Assembly: GCA_050186725.1 (NCBI GenBank)
Contig: JBFWYG010000002.1
Location: 62,001 to 126,000, forward strand
Source: JADJYF01 sp050186725
GTDB lineage: Bacteria > Pseudomonadota > Gammaproteobacteria > Ga0077536
Length of the DNA: 64,000 nucleotides
Direction: 5' to 3'
Both the position numbers and the translations under genes were made by a program. The stretch's first letter is position 1. Every line of letters starts with the position of its first letter. Shown here in pieces: positions 44,156-53,714 of the stretch. The notes under the pieces are model-generated. The model searched no databases and was not told the DNA's origin. It saw only the letters and a program-made list of their open reading frames with translations.

Positions 44156-45073
44156 TCAGAACGTGAACATCTCGCGGAACTCGCGCAGGTCCTCGGCGAG
44201 ACTGCGCTCGGGCAGCGCGTGCAGCGCGCCCATCGCGGGGTCCGGACGGACTTCGAGATCCAGGAGCGGCATGTGCTGGTCGACGAAGATCATCTCGAGG
44301 CTCGGATAGAGCTCGCGCAGCGTGTCGATGACGTCGGCGATGCTCTGGTTCTTGTCGACCAGGTTGTAGACCCCGCCCGGCAGCGTGGTGCTGGCGAGCT
44401 GGTGCAGGATGTCCACCGCGCGCGCCATGCTGATGTAGGGGCGACGGTGGCTCACCGCGCCGTGGAGCGTGATGCGTCCATCGAAGTGCGCGTCGAACAG
44501 CAGTCGGTTGATGGTCGCGTCCATGCGCAGGTTCTTCGAGTAACCGTAGATGTTGGCGGCGCGCACCACGTAGCAGCGGCGCTTCTCCATCAGCCGGCGC
44601 ACGTGTTCTTCGCCGCGCAGCTTGGTGATGCCGTAGTAACTCTCGGGACGGGTCGGCGCCGACGCATCCTCGACGCTCGCGCCGACGCCGTACACCGCCA
44701 CGCTGCTCAGGTACACCAGCCGCTGGACCTCGCTCTCCTCCACCGCGTAGACGAGTTCGGCCGTGCCCCAGTGGTTGGTCTGCTCGAAGGCGTGGGGATT
44801 CTGCTCGGCGTTGGCCGTGGAGACCGTGGCCGCGAGGTGGTAGACCACGTCCACGCCCGCCATCAGCTTGCGCAGCTTGCGGCTGTCGAGAATGTCGCCG
44901 CGCACGAAGCGGATATTGGCCCGCGGCAGCTTGCGCAGGCCCGTGAACAGGTTGTAGTTGCCCTTCGCGAGGTTGTCGTAGATGACGATTTCGTCGATGC
45001 CGCGCGCGGCGGCCAGGCGATAGACCAGTTCGTTGCCGACGTAGCCGGCGCCGCCGGTGATGAGGACGCGCAT
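44156..45073 (-). CDS. NAD-dependent nucleotide-sugar epimerase/dehydratase
   Basis: 305 residues, extended SDR. MRVLITGGAGYVGNELVYRL gives TGGAGYVG (about residues 6-13). VVYHLAATVSTANAEQNPHA follows, then VYLSSVAVYGVG and YYGITKLRGEEHVR with the Tyr-x3-Lys active site (about 146-150). Enzymes of this family epimerise or dehydrate NDP-sugars. The start ATG abuts the cysH stop with no base between, so it appears to be the third gene of the cysK-cysH unit, an unusual pairing with sulfur assimilation. Confidence 0.88.
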   Translation of the reverse strand: MRVLITGGAGYVGNELVYRLAAARGIDEIVIYDNLAKGNYNLFTGLRKLPRANIRFVRGDILDSRKLRKLMAGVDVVYHLAATVSTANAEQNPHAFEQTNHWGTAELVYAVEESEVQRLVYLSSVAVYGVGASVEDASAPTRPESYYGITKLRGEEHVRRLMEKRRCYVVRAANIYGYSKNLRMDATINRLLFDAHFDGRITLHGAVSHRRPYISMARAVDILHQLASTTLPGGVYNLVDKNQSIADVIDTLRELYPSLEMIFVDQHMPLLDLEVRPDPAMGALHALPERSLAEDLREFREMFTF

Positions 45074-45759
45074 CTATTTCTGGACCAGCTCGGTGTGCAG
45101 GCCGCACTCGGTCTTGTTCATGCCGAACCAGCGCGAGTTGCGCTCGTTGCCGTCGTCGAGGAACTTGGTGGTGCAGGGCTCGCAGCCGATGCTGAGATAG
45201 CCCGCCGACTCCAGCGGGTGCGGGCGCAGCCGGTAGCGCTTGCCGTAGGCGTGGATCATGCGCGCCGTCCAGTTCAGCATCGGGTGGTAGCGCAGCGCGC
45301 CGTGGGGCGCCCGCTCCTCCTCGCGCATCGCCTTGCGATTGTCGTTCTGGTCGCCGCGGATGCCGTTGATCCACACGTCGTGACTCATCAGCACCGGTTC
45401 CAGCGGCTGCACCTTGTTGAGAAAACAGCAGTAGTCCGGGTCCGAGGCGAAGTACAGATGTCCCTGGTGATCGAGCTGGTGGATCTTTGGCACCAGCGGC
45501 TTCAAGCCGATGATGCGGATGCCGAATTCCTCGGCGATGCGGTCGGCGAAGGCGAGCGTCTCCGGGAACAGGAAGCCGGTGTTGGTGAAGTACACCGGGA
45601 TGCTGTTGTCCAGCCTGCTCAAAATGTGCAGCAGCGGCAGGCTGTGGGACTGGAAGGACGAGGTCGCGAACATGCGCTTGCCGGCCGCCCGGTAGGCGGC
45701 GAGCTTGGCGCGTATCGGCTCGATGGCGGCGTCGAGGTCGTCCGCCGCGACGACCTGGC

Positions 45760-45763
<4 letters not shown>
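45074..45763 (-). CDS. cysH: Adenylyl-sulfate (APS/PAPS) reductase
   Basis: 229 residues. FATSSFQSHSLPLLHILSRL (about residues 32-51) is the SxSFQ-type nucleotide loop and YFTNTGFLFPETLAFADRIA (about 58-77) the TG-x-LFPET motif. Cys pairs in DPDYCCFLNK and GCEPCTTK predict the 4Fe-4S cluster of the APS-reducing assimilatory type. The catalytic Cys is in KTECGLHTEL near the C-terminus. It reduces activated sulfate to sulfite. GTG 45763 overlaps the cysK stop as GTGA. No cysN/cysD or cysI genes are in the window. Confidence 0.93.
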
Positions 45764-46716
<953 letters not shown>

Positions 46717-46764
46717 GGTCGGTCTCCGGGGGGCGAATGGCGCGCGCCGCGCGGCGCGCGGGCA

Positions 46765-47778
46765 TCACAGGTTGGGTATGACCTTCTCGCCGAACAGGCG
46801 GATGTCGGCGAGCGCCTCGGCCTGCGGCGGGCCGCCGGGCTGACGCATGCGCAACATGACGTAGTCGGGCTGGATCTCTTCCTTCCACATCTGCAGCTGT
46901 TCCAGGCACTGGGCCGGAGAACCCGCGATCAGGCGATCGCGCGCCGCGACCTCGAAGGACAGATCCTCGGCGGTCTTGACGTCCTTGATGTAGTCATCGC
47001 GCACGTAGGCGCCGTAGTGCATGTACCAGCGATGGGTGGTCATGGTCGGCCCGCTCTTGGCCACGCAGGCCTGCCAGTCGTCGCCGATCACGCAGTCGCG
47101 CATCAGCACGATGAAGGGCTTGCGGCCGTGCTTGCGCGCCTCTTCGCGGTACTGGCGCGCATAGTCCTTGATCACCGGCAGCGACTGGATCGGATCGGCG
47201 ATCCAGCCGTCGCCCATGCGCCCGGCGCGCTCGAGCCCCGCCGGCACCCAGCCCGCCAGCCAGATGGGCGGACCGCCCGCCTGGTAGGCCGGCGGCGTGA
47301 CGCGCACGTTGTCAATCTTGTGGTAGCGGCTCGGATAGCTGAAGGGCTCGCCGGTCCAGGCCTGGCGCAGGATCTCGACGCACTCCTCGGTACGCCCGGC
47401 GCGCTGCGTGAGCGGCACGCCGAAGGCGTCGAAGTCGGGCGGCTGGTAGCCGATACCGACCGCGGCGACCATGCGTCCGCGCGTCGCCTGGTCGACCACC
47501 GCGATGTCTTCGGCGAGACGAATGGGATGGTAGAGCGGCGCGAGCAGCACGCAGGTACCGACCTTGATGCGCCGCGTGCGCACGCCGATCATGCCGGCCA
47601 GCAGCACCGGCGCCGGCAGGTAGCTGTCCTGCTGCTGGTGATGCTCGGTGAAGAAGAAGCCGTCGAAGCCGACCTGCTCGCAAAGCTCCGCCTGCTCGAT
47701 CAGTTCCTCGATGACACCCGCGCTGTTCTTGCCGTCCGGCGCATCCTGGGTGCAGGGAAAGTAGCCTACGGGCAGCAT
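46765..47778 (-). CDS. LLM-class flavin-dependent oxidoreductase
   Basis: 337 residues, bacterial luciferase-like barrel: GFDGFFFTEHHQQQDSYLPA (about residues 31-50), GVRTRRIKVGTCVLLAPLYH, VDQATRGRMVAAVGIGYQPP and GGPPIWLAGWVPAGLERAGR. The EHH motif near the N-terminus resembles alkanal or alkanesulfonate-type monooxygenases. ATG 47778 is chosen because TAGGAGG lies 6 bp before it. Just upstream of cysK, it could supply sulfur from organosulfonates, but that is only positional inference. Confidence 0.87.
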   Translation of the reverse strand: MLPVGYFPCTQDAPDGKNSAGVIEELIEQAELCEQVGFDGFFFTEHHQQQDSYLPAPVLLAGMIGVRTRRIKVGTCVLLAPLYHPIRLAEDIAVVDQATRGRMVAAVGIGYQPPDFDAFGVPLTQRAGRTEECVEILRQAWTGEPFSYPSRYHKIDNVRVTPPAYQAGGPPIWLAGWVPAGLERAGRMGDGWIADPIQSLPVIKDYARQYREEARKHGRKPFIVLMRDCVIGDDWQACVAKSGPTMTTHRWYMHYGAYVRDDYIKDVKTAEDLSFEVAARDRLIAGSPAQCLEQLQMWKEEIQPDYVMLRMRQPGGPPQAEALADIRLFGEKVIPNL

Positions 47779-47931
47779 CGACGAACCTCCTACGGGATTG
47801 GCGTGGCGTGCCGGCATTCTGTCAAAACCCTCCGCCAGCGGAAACCGTGGAGCGCCTCGCCGTCCCGTCGCCGCTGCCCGCGCTGGCCCAGCCCGCTACA
47901 ATCGCCGCAGATATTCCGGGGAGTGCTATCC

Positions 47932-49566
47932 ATGTTCCTGAATCACCAGGCCGACTACGCAGGCATGCGCGCCGGGTTCGACTGGGAAGGCCGCGTGCCC
48001 GCGACGCTGAACCTGGCGCGCGAGGTGTGCGAACGCTGGGCCGGGGACCGCGAGCGCCTGGCGCTGATCTATGAACACGCCGATCGCAGCGTCGAGCGCT
48101 ACACCTACGCGGAACTGAACGAGTACGCGAGCCGCTTCGCCAACGTCCTGCGTGACCGCGGACTGGTGCTGGGCGATCGCCTGTCGGTGCTGCTCTCGCA
48201 GCATCCCGAGACCACGCTCACCCACATCGCGGCGTGGAAGCTCGGCATGGTCTCCGGTCCGACCTCGGTCTTGTTCGGCACCGACGCGCTCACCTATCGA
48301 CTGAACCACAGCCGCGCGCGCGTGCTGGTCACCGACAGCGACAACCTGCCCAAGGTGCGCGCCATTCGCGCCGACTGTCCGCACCTCGAGCACGTGTTCC
48401 TGATCGACGACGCCGCGCACGATGCCGACAATTTCTGGCGCGTGCTGGAGCACGCCTCGCCGAGTTGTCCGGCGGTGGACACCGCGGCTGACGACCCGGC
48501 GTGGATCAGCTACACCTCGGGTACCACCGGCGCGCCCAAGGGCGCGCTTCAACCCCATCGCCTGCTGCTCGGCATGCTGCCCAGTCTCGAGTTCGTATGG
48601 GACGCCTTTCCGCGCGCGGGCGACGTTACCTGGTCGCCGGCCGACTGGTCGTGGATGGGCGGCTTCGCCGGCGTCATGCTGCCGAGCCTGTGGCACGGGC
48701 TCACCACGGTCGGCACCGCGCTCGGCGGCTTCGATCCCGAGAACGCCTACCGCATCCTGGCCGAGTACGGCGTGACCTGCACACTGCTGGTCCCGACCAT
48801 GCTGAAGCTCATGCGCCAGGTGCCGAACCCGCGCGCGCGCTACCCGCTCAAGCTGCGCGTGGTGAAGTCGGGCGCCGAGGCGGTCGGCGCGGAACTGCTG
48901 GAGTGGGCCGCGCGCGAACTCGGCGCACAGGTCAACGAAGTGTTCGGCCAGACCGAATGCATGGAGCCGCTCGGCAACAACGCCCGCGTGATGCCGGTCA
49001 AGCCGGGCTCCATCGGCCGCCCGCTGCCCGGCCACACCTGCGCCATCGTCGACGACGAGGGCCGCGAACTGCCGGACGGCGACGTGGGGCACATCGCGGT
49101 CAAGGCACCGCATCCGGTGATGTTCCTGGGCTATCTCGACCGGCCCGACGCGACTCGCGAGAAATACGTCGGCGACTGGCTGCTGACCGGCGACACCGGC
49201 TTGCGCGACGCGGACGGCTACTTCTGGTTCAAGGGCCGCGCCGACGACGTCATCACCAGCGCCGGCTACCGCATCGGGCCGACCGAGATCGAGGACGCGC
49301 TCATGCGCCACCCGGCGGTGCAGAACGTCGCCGTGATCGGCGTGCCCGATGCGGTGCGCACCGAGGTGATCAAGGCCTTCGTGGTGCTCGCCGCCGGCTA
49401 CACCGGCGACGAGGCGCTGGTGGCCGAACTGCAGGACTTCGTGCGCTCACGCCTCGCGCGCCACGAAGTGCCGCGGCTGATCGAATTCCTCGACGCGCTG
49501 CCCATGACCACGACGCACAAGATCATGCGTCGCGAACTGCGTGAGCGGGAGAAGCAGCGGTCGTGA
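47932..49566 (+). CDS. Acyl-CoA synthetase (AMP-forming, acetyl/medium-chain type)
   Basis: 544 residues of the ANL superfamily. ISYTSGTTGAPKGALQPHRL (about residues 195-214) is the P-loop A3 motif. FGQTECMEPLGNN (about 340-352) is the A5 motif, WLLTGDTGLRDADGYFWFKG (about 420-439) contains the hinge Asp, and RADDVITSAGYRIGPTEIED follows with TTTHKIMRRELRE at the end carrying the A10 Lys. It activates a carboxylic acid with ATP and CoA. ATG 47932 has GGGGAG upstream; the open frame before it is not coding. It is divergent from the LLM gene. Confidence 0.92.
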   Translation: MFLNHQADYAGMRAGFDWEGRVPATLNLAREVCERWAGDRERLALIYEHADRSVERYTYAELNEYASRFANVLRDRGLVLGDRLSVLLSQHPETTLTHIAAWKLGMVSGPTSVLFGTDALTYRLNHSRARVLVTDSDNLPKVRAIRADCPHLEHVFLIDDAAHDADNFWRVLEHASPSCPAVDTAADDPAWISYTSGTTGAPKGALQPHRLLLGMLPSLEFVWDAFPRAGDVTWSPADWSWMGGFAGVMLPSLWHGLTTVGTALGGFDPENAYRILAEYGVTCTLLVPTMLKLMRQVPNPRARYPLKLRVVKSGAEAVGAELLEWAARELGAQVNEVFGQTECMEPLGNNARVMPVKPGSIGRPLPGHTCAIVDDEGRELPDGDVGHIAVKAPHPVMFLGYLDRPDATREKYVGDWLLTGDTGLRDADGYFWFKGRADDVITSAGYRIGPTEIEDALMRHPAVQNVAVIGVPDAVRTEVIKAFVVLAAGYTGDEALVAELQDFVRSRLARHEVPRLIEFLDALPMTTTHKIMRRELREREKQRS

Positions 49567-49574
49567 TGGAAACT

Positions 49575-49692
49575 GGGACAGACCACGTTTGCCTGGAGAA
49601 ATCGTCTGGGGAAACGGGGACAGACCACGTTTGCTACTCAAACGTTGACTGTTGCCGATTCATTCAAGCAAACGTGGTCTGTCCCCGTTTCC
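49575..49692. repeat. Long hairpin and direct repeats of GGGACAGACCACGTTTGC
   Basis: The 18-base sequence GGGACAGACCACGTTTGC occurs directly at 49575-49592 and 49617-49634. Its complement is at 49668-49685. The second and third copies extend to a perfect 25-bp inverted repeat, 49610-49634 against 49668-49692, around a 33-base loop. The element begins 9 bp after the acyl-CoA ligase stop. It looks like a REP/BIME-type element; related GGACAGACC hairpins are at 2079 and 10350. Confidence 0.93.
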
Positions 49693-49703
49693 TGCGCCAC
49701 CGT

Positions 49704-49801
49704 TGTAGGGCCGATTTCAATCGGCCATGCACGGCGCTTCGCTACCCGCTATGCATGGCGGGTTGAAACCCGCCCTACAAGGCCGATTTCAATCGGCCTC
49801 G
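49704..49801. repeat. Family A, family B and partial family A repeats
   Basis: Family A at 49704-49726 and family B at 49755-49778 run directly into a partial family A copy (AAGGCCGATTTCAATCGGCC, about 49779-49798). Together with the long hairpin before them they fill the 258-bp space between the acyl-CoA ligase and crotonase genes. Confidence 0.9.
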
Positions 49802-49824
49802 CGCAGGCCGGCCCCCACATACCC

Positions 49825-50613
49825 TCACGGTTTCGCGATGTTCTTCGGCTCGAAGTGCTCGGGCCACCAGGCGCAGGCGGCGAGACCTTCGAGCGCGAGG
49901 CCGTAGGGCAGCTGCTCGAGCATCGCGCGCTTGACCTGCATGAGCATCGCCTCGCGCGTGAGGCGCGTGGTGATCGGCGGCCGCTTGCGGATGAGCCGCG
50001 CGAGTTCCCAGGCGCGGTCCAGCAGCCGCGCCTGCGGCATCACTTCGTTGACCACGCCGAGATTGAGCGCCTCGGCGGCCGAGAGCTGCTGGCCGGTCAG
50101 CAGGAAATAGCGGCCGCGGTTCATGCCGAGCAGCATCTGCCACACCACGTGCACGCCATCGCCCGGCACCAGCCCGCTCGGGAAGTGCGGCGCGTCCTGG
50201 AACACGCTGTGATCGGCGGCGAGCACGATGTCGCACAGGAGCGCGAGCTCCGCGTGCACCGTCGCCGGGCCGTTGACCGCGGCGATCATCGGCGCCTGGA
50301 TCTCGAGCAGGTTGGTCAGGAGACGCTTGGCGTCGGGCAGCACGTGCTCGCTCCAAACTGCGGCGTCGACCCCGCCGCCACCGAGATCCTCCTTGTGGAT
50401 GAAAGTGTCGCCGGAGCCGGTGAAGATGATCACCTTGTTCTCGGGATCGCTCGCCACGTCGGCGAAGCAGTAGCCGAGTTCCTGGTGCGGCGTGAAGCCC
50501 CACACGAGGTCGCTGCCCTCGCTGTGCAGGGTCAGCTGCAGGATGCCGTCTTCGCGCTGGAAGCGGATGTGCTGGTATTTCTGTGCGTATTCCTCGAGCG
50601 TCGGCAGTCGCAT
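49825..50613 (-). CDS. Enoyl-CoA hydratase/isomerase family protein (crotonase fold)
   Basis: 262 residues. GDTFIHKEDLGGGG (about residues 67-80) and IAAVNGPATVHAELALLCDI (about 109-128) form the oxyanion-hole strands; FQDAPHFPSGLVPGDGVHVV follows. The usual catalytic Glu pair is not obvious: the second site reads HFPSGLVPGD. The protein may therefore be a hydrolase or C-C lyase of this fold, such as the oxocamphor hydrolase type, rather than a standard hydratase. ATG 50613 is preceded by GGGGAGGTG. It is the last gene of the minus-strand run. Confidence 0.82.
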   Translation of the reverse strand: MRLPTLEEYAQKYQHIRFQREDGILQLTLHSEGSDLVWGFTPHQELGYCFADVASDPENKVIIFTGSGDTFIHKEDLGGGGVDAAVWSEHVLPDAKRLLTNLLEIQAPMIAAVNGPATVHAELALLCDIVLAADHSVFQDAPHFPSGLVPGDGVHVVWQMLLGMNRGRYFLLTGQQLSAAEALNLGVVNEVMPQARLLDRAWELARLIRKRPPITTRLTREAMLMQVKRAMLEQLPYGLALEGLAACAWWPEHFEPKNIAKP

Positions 50614-50684
50614 GGTGTATCACCTCCCCAGTGATGCATGACAGTGCAAGGAGCTTAGCACTCCGCCGCCCCGCTCCGTCGTGC

Positions 50685-51098
50685 TCAGCCGCGGCCCAAG
50701 GCCAGGATCAGCCGCCACTCGTCGGCCGTCACCGGCATCACCGAGAGCCGCGCCTGGCGCAGCAGCACGCAGCCGGCGAGACCCGGCTCGGCCTTGATCG
50801 CGGCGAGCGTCACCGGCCTGGCCAGCGCTTCGCCGGCGCGCACCTTGACCGCCACGAAGCGACCGCTCTCGTCCTTGGGATCGGCGAAGGCCGCGCCCAG
50901 CACTTCGGCCAGTCCCACCACCTGCTTTTCCTTGCCGGTGTGGTAGACGAGGCAGGTGTCACCACGCTGCATCTGGCGCAGATAACCGGCCGCCTGGTGA
51001 TTGCGGATGCCGTCCCAGGTCTCGCCGCGCGCGCCGGCGGCCTCGAGTTCGGCAAAGGAGAATTCGTCGGGTTCGGTCTTCAGGAGCCAATGGGCCAT
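50685..51098 (-). CDS. EVE-domain protein (thymocyte nuclear protein 1-like)
   Basis: 137 residues, the full EVE (PUA-related) fold. WLLKTEPDEFSFAELEAAG (about residues 4-22) and TWDGIRNHQAAGYLRQMQRG (about 27-46) bind modified nucleotides in studied relatives, and GDTCLVYHTGKEKQVVGLAE (about 46-65) is the core. Bacterial EVE proteins bind modified DNA or RNA bases; some are fused to restriction enzymes. This one is standalone. ATG 51098 gives the family start MAHWLLKTEP. It lies 62 bp below the FhaC-like gene. Confidence 0.93.
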   Translation of the reverse strand: MAHWLLKTEPDEFSFAELEAAGARGETWDGIRNHQAAGYLRQMQRGDTCLVYHTGKEKQVVGLAEVLGAAFADPKDESGRFVAVKVRAGEALARPVTLAAIKAEPGLAGCVLLRQARLSVMPVTADEWRLILALGRG

Positions 51099-51160
51099 GA
51101 CGGCACTCCGCGCGGCGTGGGCCACGATCATCGCCGTCGCGCGCGGCGCGGGCAACGGAC

Positions 51161-52825
51161 TCAGAAGCCGCGGCGCGCGGTGATGGCGAAGTGGATGCCC
51201 TGGTCCTGGATGTCGTTGTTGGCATCGCCGGGCAGATGCCGTCGCGCCGCCGCCCAGTAGAGCTCGGCGCGCATGCCGCGCGCCACGTCCCAGCGCAGGC
51301 CGGGGCCGGCCGCGAGCAGGGTGCGCGGCGCGTCTCTCGGATCGTGCTCGTTCCAGCCGCGCCCGGCATCGACGAAAGCGAGAAGCGCGAACTGGCCATC
51401 GCTCGCGGTCTGCGACACACCCGGCACCGGCAGGCCGAACAGCGGCAGGCGATACTCGGCCGCGGCCGTCCAGCCGTTGTCCCGCACCACCCGCGCACGC
51501 CGATAGCCGCGCACCGAGCCCAAGCCGCCGATGCCGAATTTCTCCAGCGACAGGAGCGGCTGGTCGGCGTCCTGCCAGTCGGCGCGCAGGAACAGGCTGC
51601 CCGCGCGCGGCCCGAAGGTGTGCAGCCACTGCGCCTGGGTGATGAACGTATGGAAACTCGAATCCGGCAGGCCGTCGAAGTGTTCGGTGCCGCCCAGGCC
51701 GCGCAGGCCCACGCTCCATGTCTGACGGATCGACAGGATGTCCTGGCGACGCCGCTCGCTCCACGACCAGCCCAGGCGCAGCGCCTTCACATCGAGCCGC
51801 CCGTTCACCGCGCCGGGGCTGAACGAGAACGGCTCGCCGCGCAGGTAGCTCTCGCTCTGACGGCTGGTGAAGCGCAGGTTCATGCCCACCGCGCGACCGG
51901 CGCGTCGCCACAGCGCCTGGGACAGGCCGAGTTCCGCGCCGTGGCCCTTGGTCTCGGCGTCGAGCACCGCGAACTGCTCTTCCACCAGGGTCGACTGGTA
52001 GGTGTTCCAGCGCGCCTGCAAGTCCGTGCCGTGGGCGTTCAACGGCGTGCGGAAGCGTATGTCGAAATCGTGCAGGCCGTCCGACTTGCCGAGCGTGACG
52101 TCCACTTCGTCGCCGGTACCGAGGAGGTTCTGCATGCCGACGTCGACGGCGCCGCGCACGCCGCCCGCGGCCGGCGAGCGATCGTTGGCGACGCGTAGCC
52201 CGCCGCCGAAGCGCGGCCCCTCTTCCACCACCACCAGCAGCCGGGTCTTGCCGGGCGCGCTGCCGGCCTGGAAGCTCGCGCGCAGGTTCTTCACCACCTG
52301 CTCGATGAGCAGCGTGCGCAGGTTGTCGTTCAGGCGCTCGACGTCCAGCGGCACGCCGAGTCCCGCGCCGATGCGCTCGCGCAGGTAGTCGGGATCGAGG
52401 TGCTTCGCGCCTTCGATGTCGATGCGCTCGACGCCGCCCTCGACCACTTCGATGCGCAGTTCGCCGCCGAGCAGGTCCTGGTTGGGAATGGTCGCGCGCG
52501 AGGTGCGGAAACCGGCCTCGGCATAGGCTTCGTCGATGCGCCGCCTGAGCGCCTGCAGTTCTTCGTCGGTGATCGCGCGATTGACGAACTCCGACGCGAT
52601 GGCGTCCAGCGACGCGGTGCTGAGCGCGGTGTTGCCGCTGAAGCTGATGCGATTGAAGGTCGCGGTCGGCACACTCGCCTCGCGCGCGGCCGCGACGCCG
52701 TCGCCCCAGGCGGACGACGTGATAAGGAGCAGCGTCAGCGCCACGACGCGCGACAGGCGCGCGGTGCGCGGCGCCGGCCAGGGGCCAACGCCGCTGACGC
52801 CTCGGGATTGGGGGGCGAAGCACAT
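51161..52825 (-). CDS. ShlB/FhaC/HecB-type outer-membrane transporter (TpsB)
   Basis: 554 residues. A signal peptide (LSRVVALTLLLITSSAWG, about residues 24-41) is followed by two POTRA domains (FNRISFSGNTALSTASLDAI and RIDIEGAKHLDPDYLRERIG). The C-terminal beta-barrel has the loop-6 motif GLGSVRGYRRARVV (about 437-450) and ends in Phe, as outer-membrane proteins do. TpsB proteins export large beta-helical TpsA partners. No TpsA is visible within 10 kb on either side. Confidence 0.9.
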   Translation of the reverse strand: MCFAPQSRGVSGVGPWPAPRTARLSRVVALTLLLITSSAWGDGVAAAREASVPTATFNRISFSGNTALSTASLDAIASEFVNRAITDEELQALRRRIDEAYAEAGFRTSRATIPNQDLLGGELRIEVVEGGVERIDIEGAKHLDPDYLRERIGAGLGVPLDVERLNDNLRTLLIEQVVKNLRASFQAGSAPGKTRLLVVVEEGPRFGGGLRVANDRSPAAGGVRGAVDVGMQNLLGTGDEVDVTLGKSDGLHDFDIRFRTPLNAHGTDLQARWNTYQSTLVEEQFAVLDAETKGHGAELGLSQALWRRAGRAVGMNLRFTSRQSESYLRGEPFSFSPGAVNGRLDVKALRLGWSWSERRRQDILSIRQTWSVGLRGLGGTEHFDGLPDSSFHTFITQAQWLHTFGPRAGSLFLRADWQDADQPLLSLEKFGIGGLGSVRGYRRARVVRDNGWTAAAEYRLPLFGLPVPGVSQTASDGQFALLAFVDAGRGWNEHDPRDAPRTLLAAGPGLRWDVARGMRAELYWAAARRHLPGDANNDIQDQGIHFAITARRGF

Positions 52826-52895
52826 GCGGGGCGCATGCTAGGCAGCGCCCGGGCGCGACGCCATCCCGGCTTTGCTGAGTTCGCCGCGAGTCGCG

Positions 52896-53351
52896 CTAGG
52901 CCCCGCGCAGCAAGGCTTCGAGCTGGTCGGTGGCCTTGCCCCAGCCCTCGTGAAAACCCATCTGCTCGTGCGTCGCGCGATCCGCCTCGCTCCAGTGCAG
53001 CGCGCGCGCCGTGTAGCGCGTGCCGGCGCCCTCGTCGGCGAAGGTGATGATGCCGGTCATGAAGGGCTTCTCGGCGGGTTCCCAGTCCGAGTTCACGTAG
53101 GCGTCGGTGAACACCAGCCGTTCGTTCGGCGCGACCTCGAGATACACGCCGCGGTTGGGGAATTCCTCGCCGTCGGGGCCGCGCATCAGGATGAAATTGG
53201 CGCCGCCCGGCCGCACGTCCAGTTCCACCACCGGGGTGGTCCACGGCCGCGGCGTGAACCATTGCTTGAGCAATTCCGCTTCCGTCCAGGCGCGGTAGAG
53301 GGCCGCGCGTGGCGCGGCGATGTAACGGCTGAGGGTGAGTGCGTGGCTCAT
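52896..53351 (-). CDS. SRPBCC/AHSA1-domain protein
   Basis: 151 residues. SRYIAAPRAALYRAWTEAEL (about residues 8-27) and LKQWFTPRPWTTPVVELDVR (about 28-47) are typical of AHSA1 START-like proteins, ending with HEQMGFHEGWGKATDQLEAL. The hydrophobic cavity may bind a small ligand. ATG 53351 overlaps the stop of the YciI gene as ATGA. Proteins of this type are often encoded with ECF sigma factors that have C-terminal extensions, as here. Confidence 0.92.
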   Translation of the reverse strand: MSHALTLSRYIAAPRAALYRAWTEAELLKQWFTPRPWTTPVVELDVRPGGANFILMRGPDGEEFPNRGVYLEVAPNERLVFTDAYVNSDWEPAEKPFMTGIITFADEGAGTRYTARALHWSEADRATHEQMGFHEGWGKATDQLEALLRGA

Positions 53352-53698
53352 GGGCGTGCCTCCGGTCGAGCGTCGAGTTCGCGCACCGGCCGCACTTCGA
53401 TGCAGCCGTGGCGCGCCGGTGGAATGCGTCCGGCGATCGCGATCGCCTCGTTCAGATCGCGCGCGTCGACCAGGTAGAAACCGGCCAGCAGTTCCTTGGT
53501 CTCGGCGAACGGACCGTCGGTCACCAGGGTCTCGCCCTGGCGCACGCGCACCGTGGTGGCGGTGTCGACCGCGTGCAGCGGCTCGGCGGCCAGCAGCCGG
53601 CCGCCGCGTGTGAGCGCATCGGCATAGGCCGCGCACTCCGCGTCGTCACAGGCATGCCAGTGCTCTTTCGACAGGTAGACCAGGCAGAGATATTTCAT
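53348..53698 (-). CDS. YciI/DGPF-family protein
   Basis: 116 residues with the family-defining segment LVTDGPFAETKELLAGFYLV (about residues 60-79), preceded by YADALTRGGRLLAAEPLHA. The DGPF group is the characteristic genomic partner of ECF42 sigma factors. Fold is ferredoxin-like with a possible His/Asp active site; reaction unknown. It starts 16 bp after the VOC gene and overlaps the AHSA1 gene. Confidence 0.94.
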   Translation of the reverse strand: MKYLCLVYLSKEHWHACDDAECAAYADALTRGGRLLAAEPLHAVDTATTVRVRQGETLVTDGPFAETKELLAGFYLVDARDLNEAIAIAGRIPPARHGCIEVRPVRELDARPEARP

Positions 53699-53714
53699 GT
53701 CGTCGTCCTCGCGC

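Noticed and set aside
50685..51098. EVE protein as part of a restriction or defence system
   Set aside because: It is a standalone protein with no endonuclease, methyltransferase or McrBC-like gene nearby.
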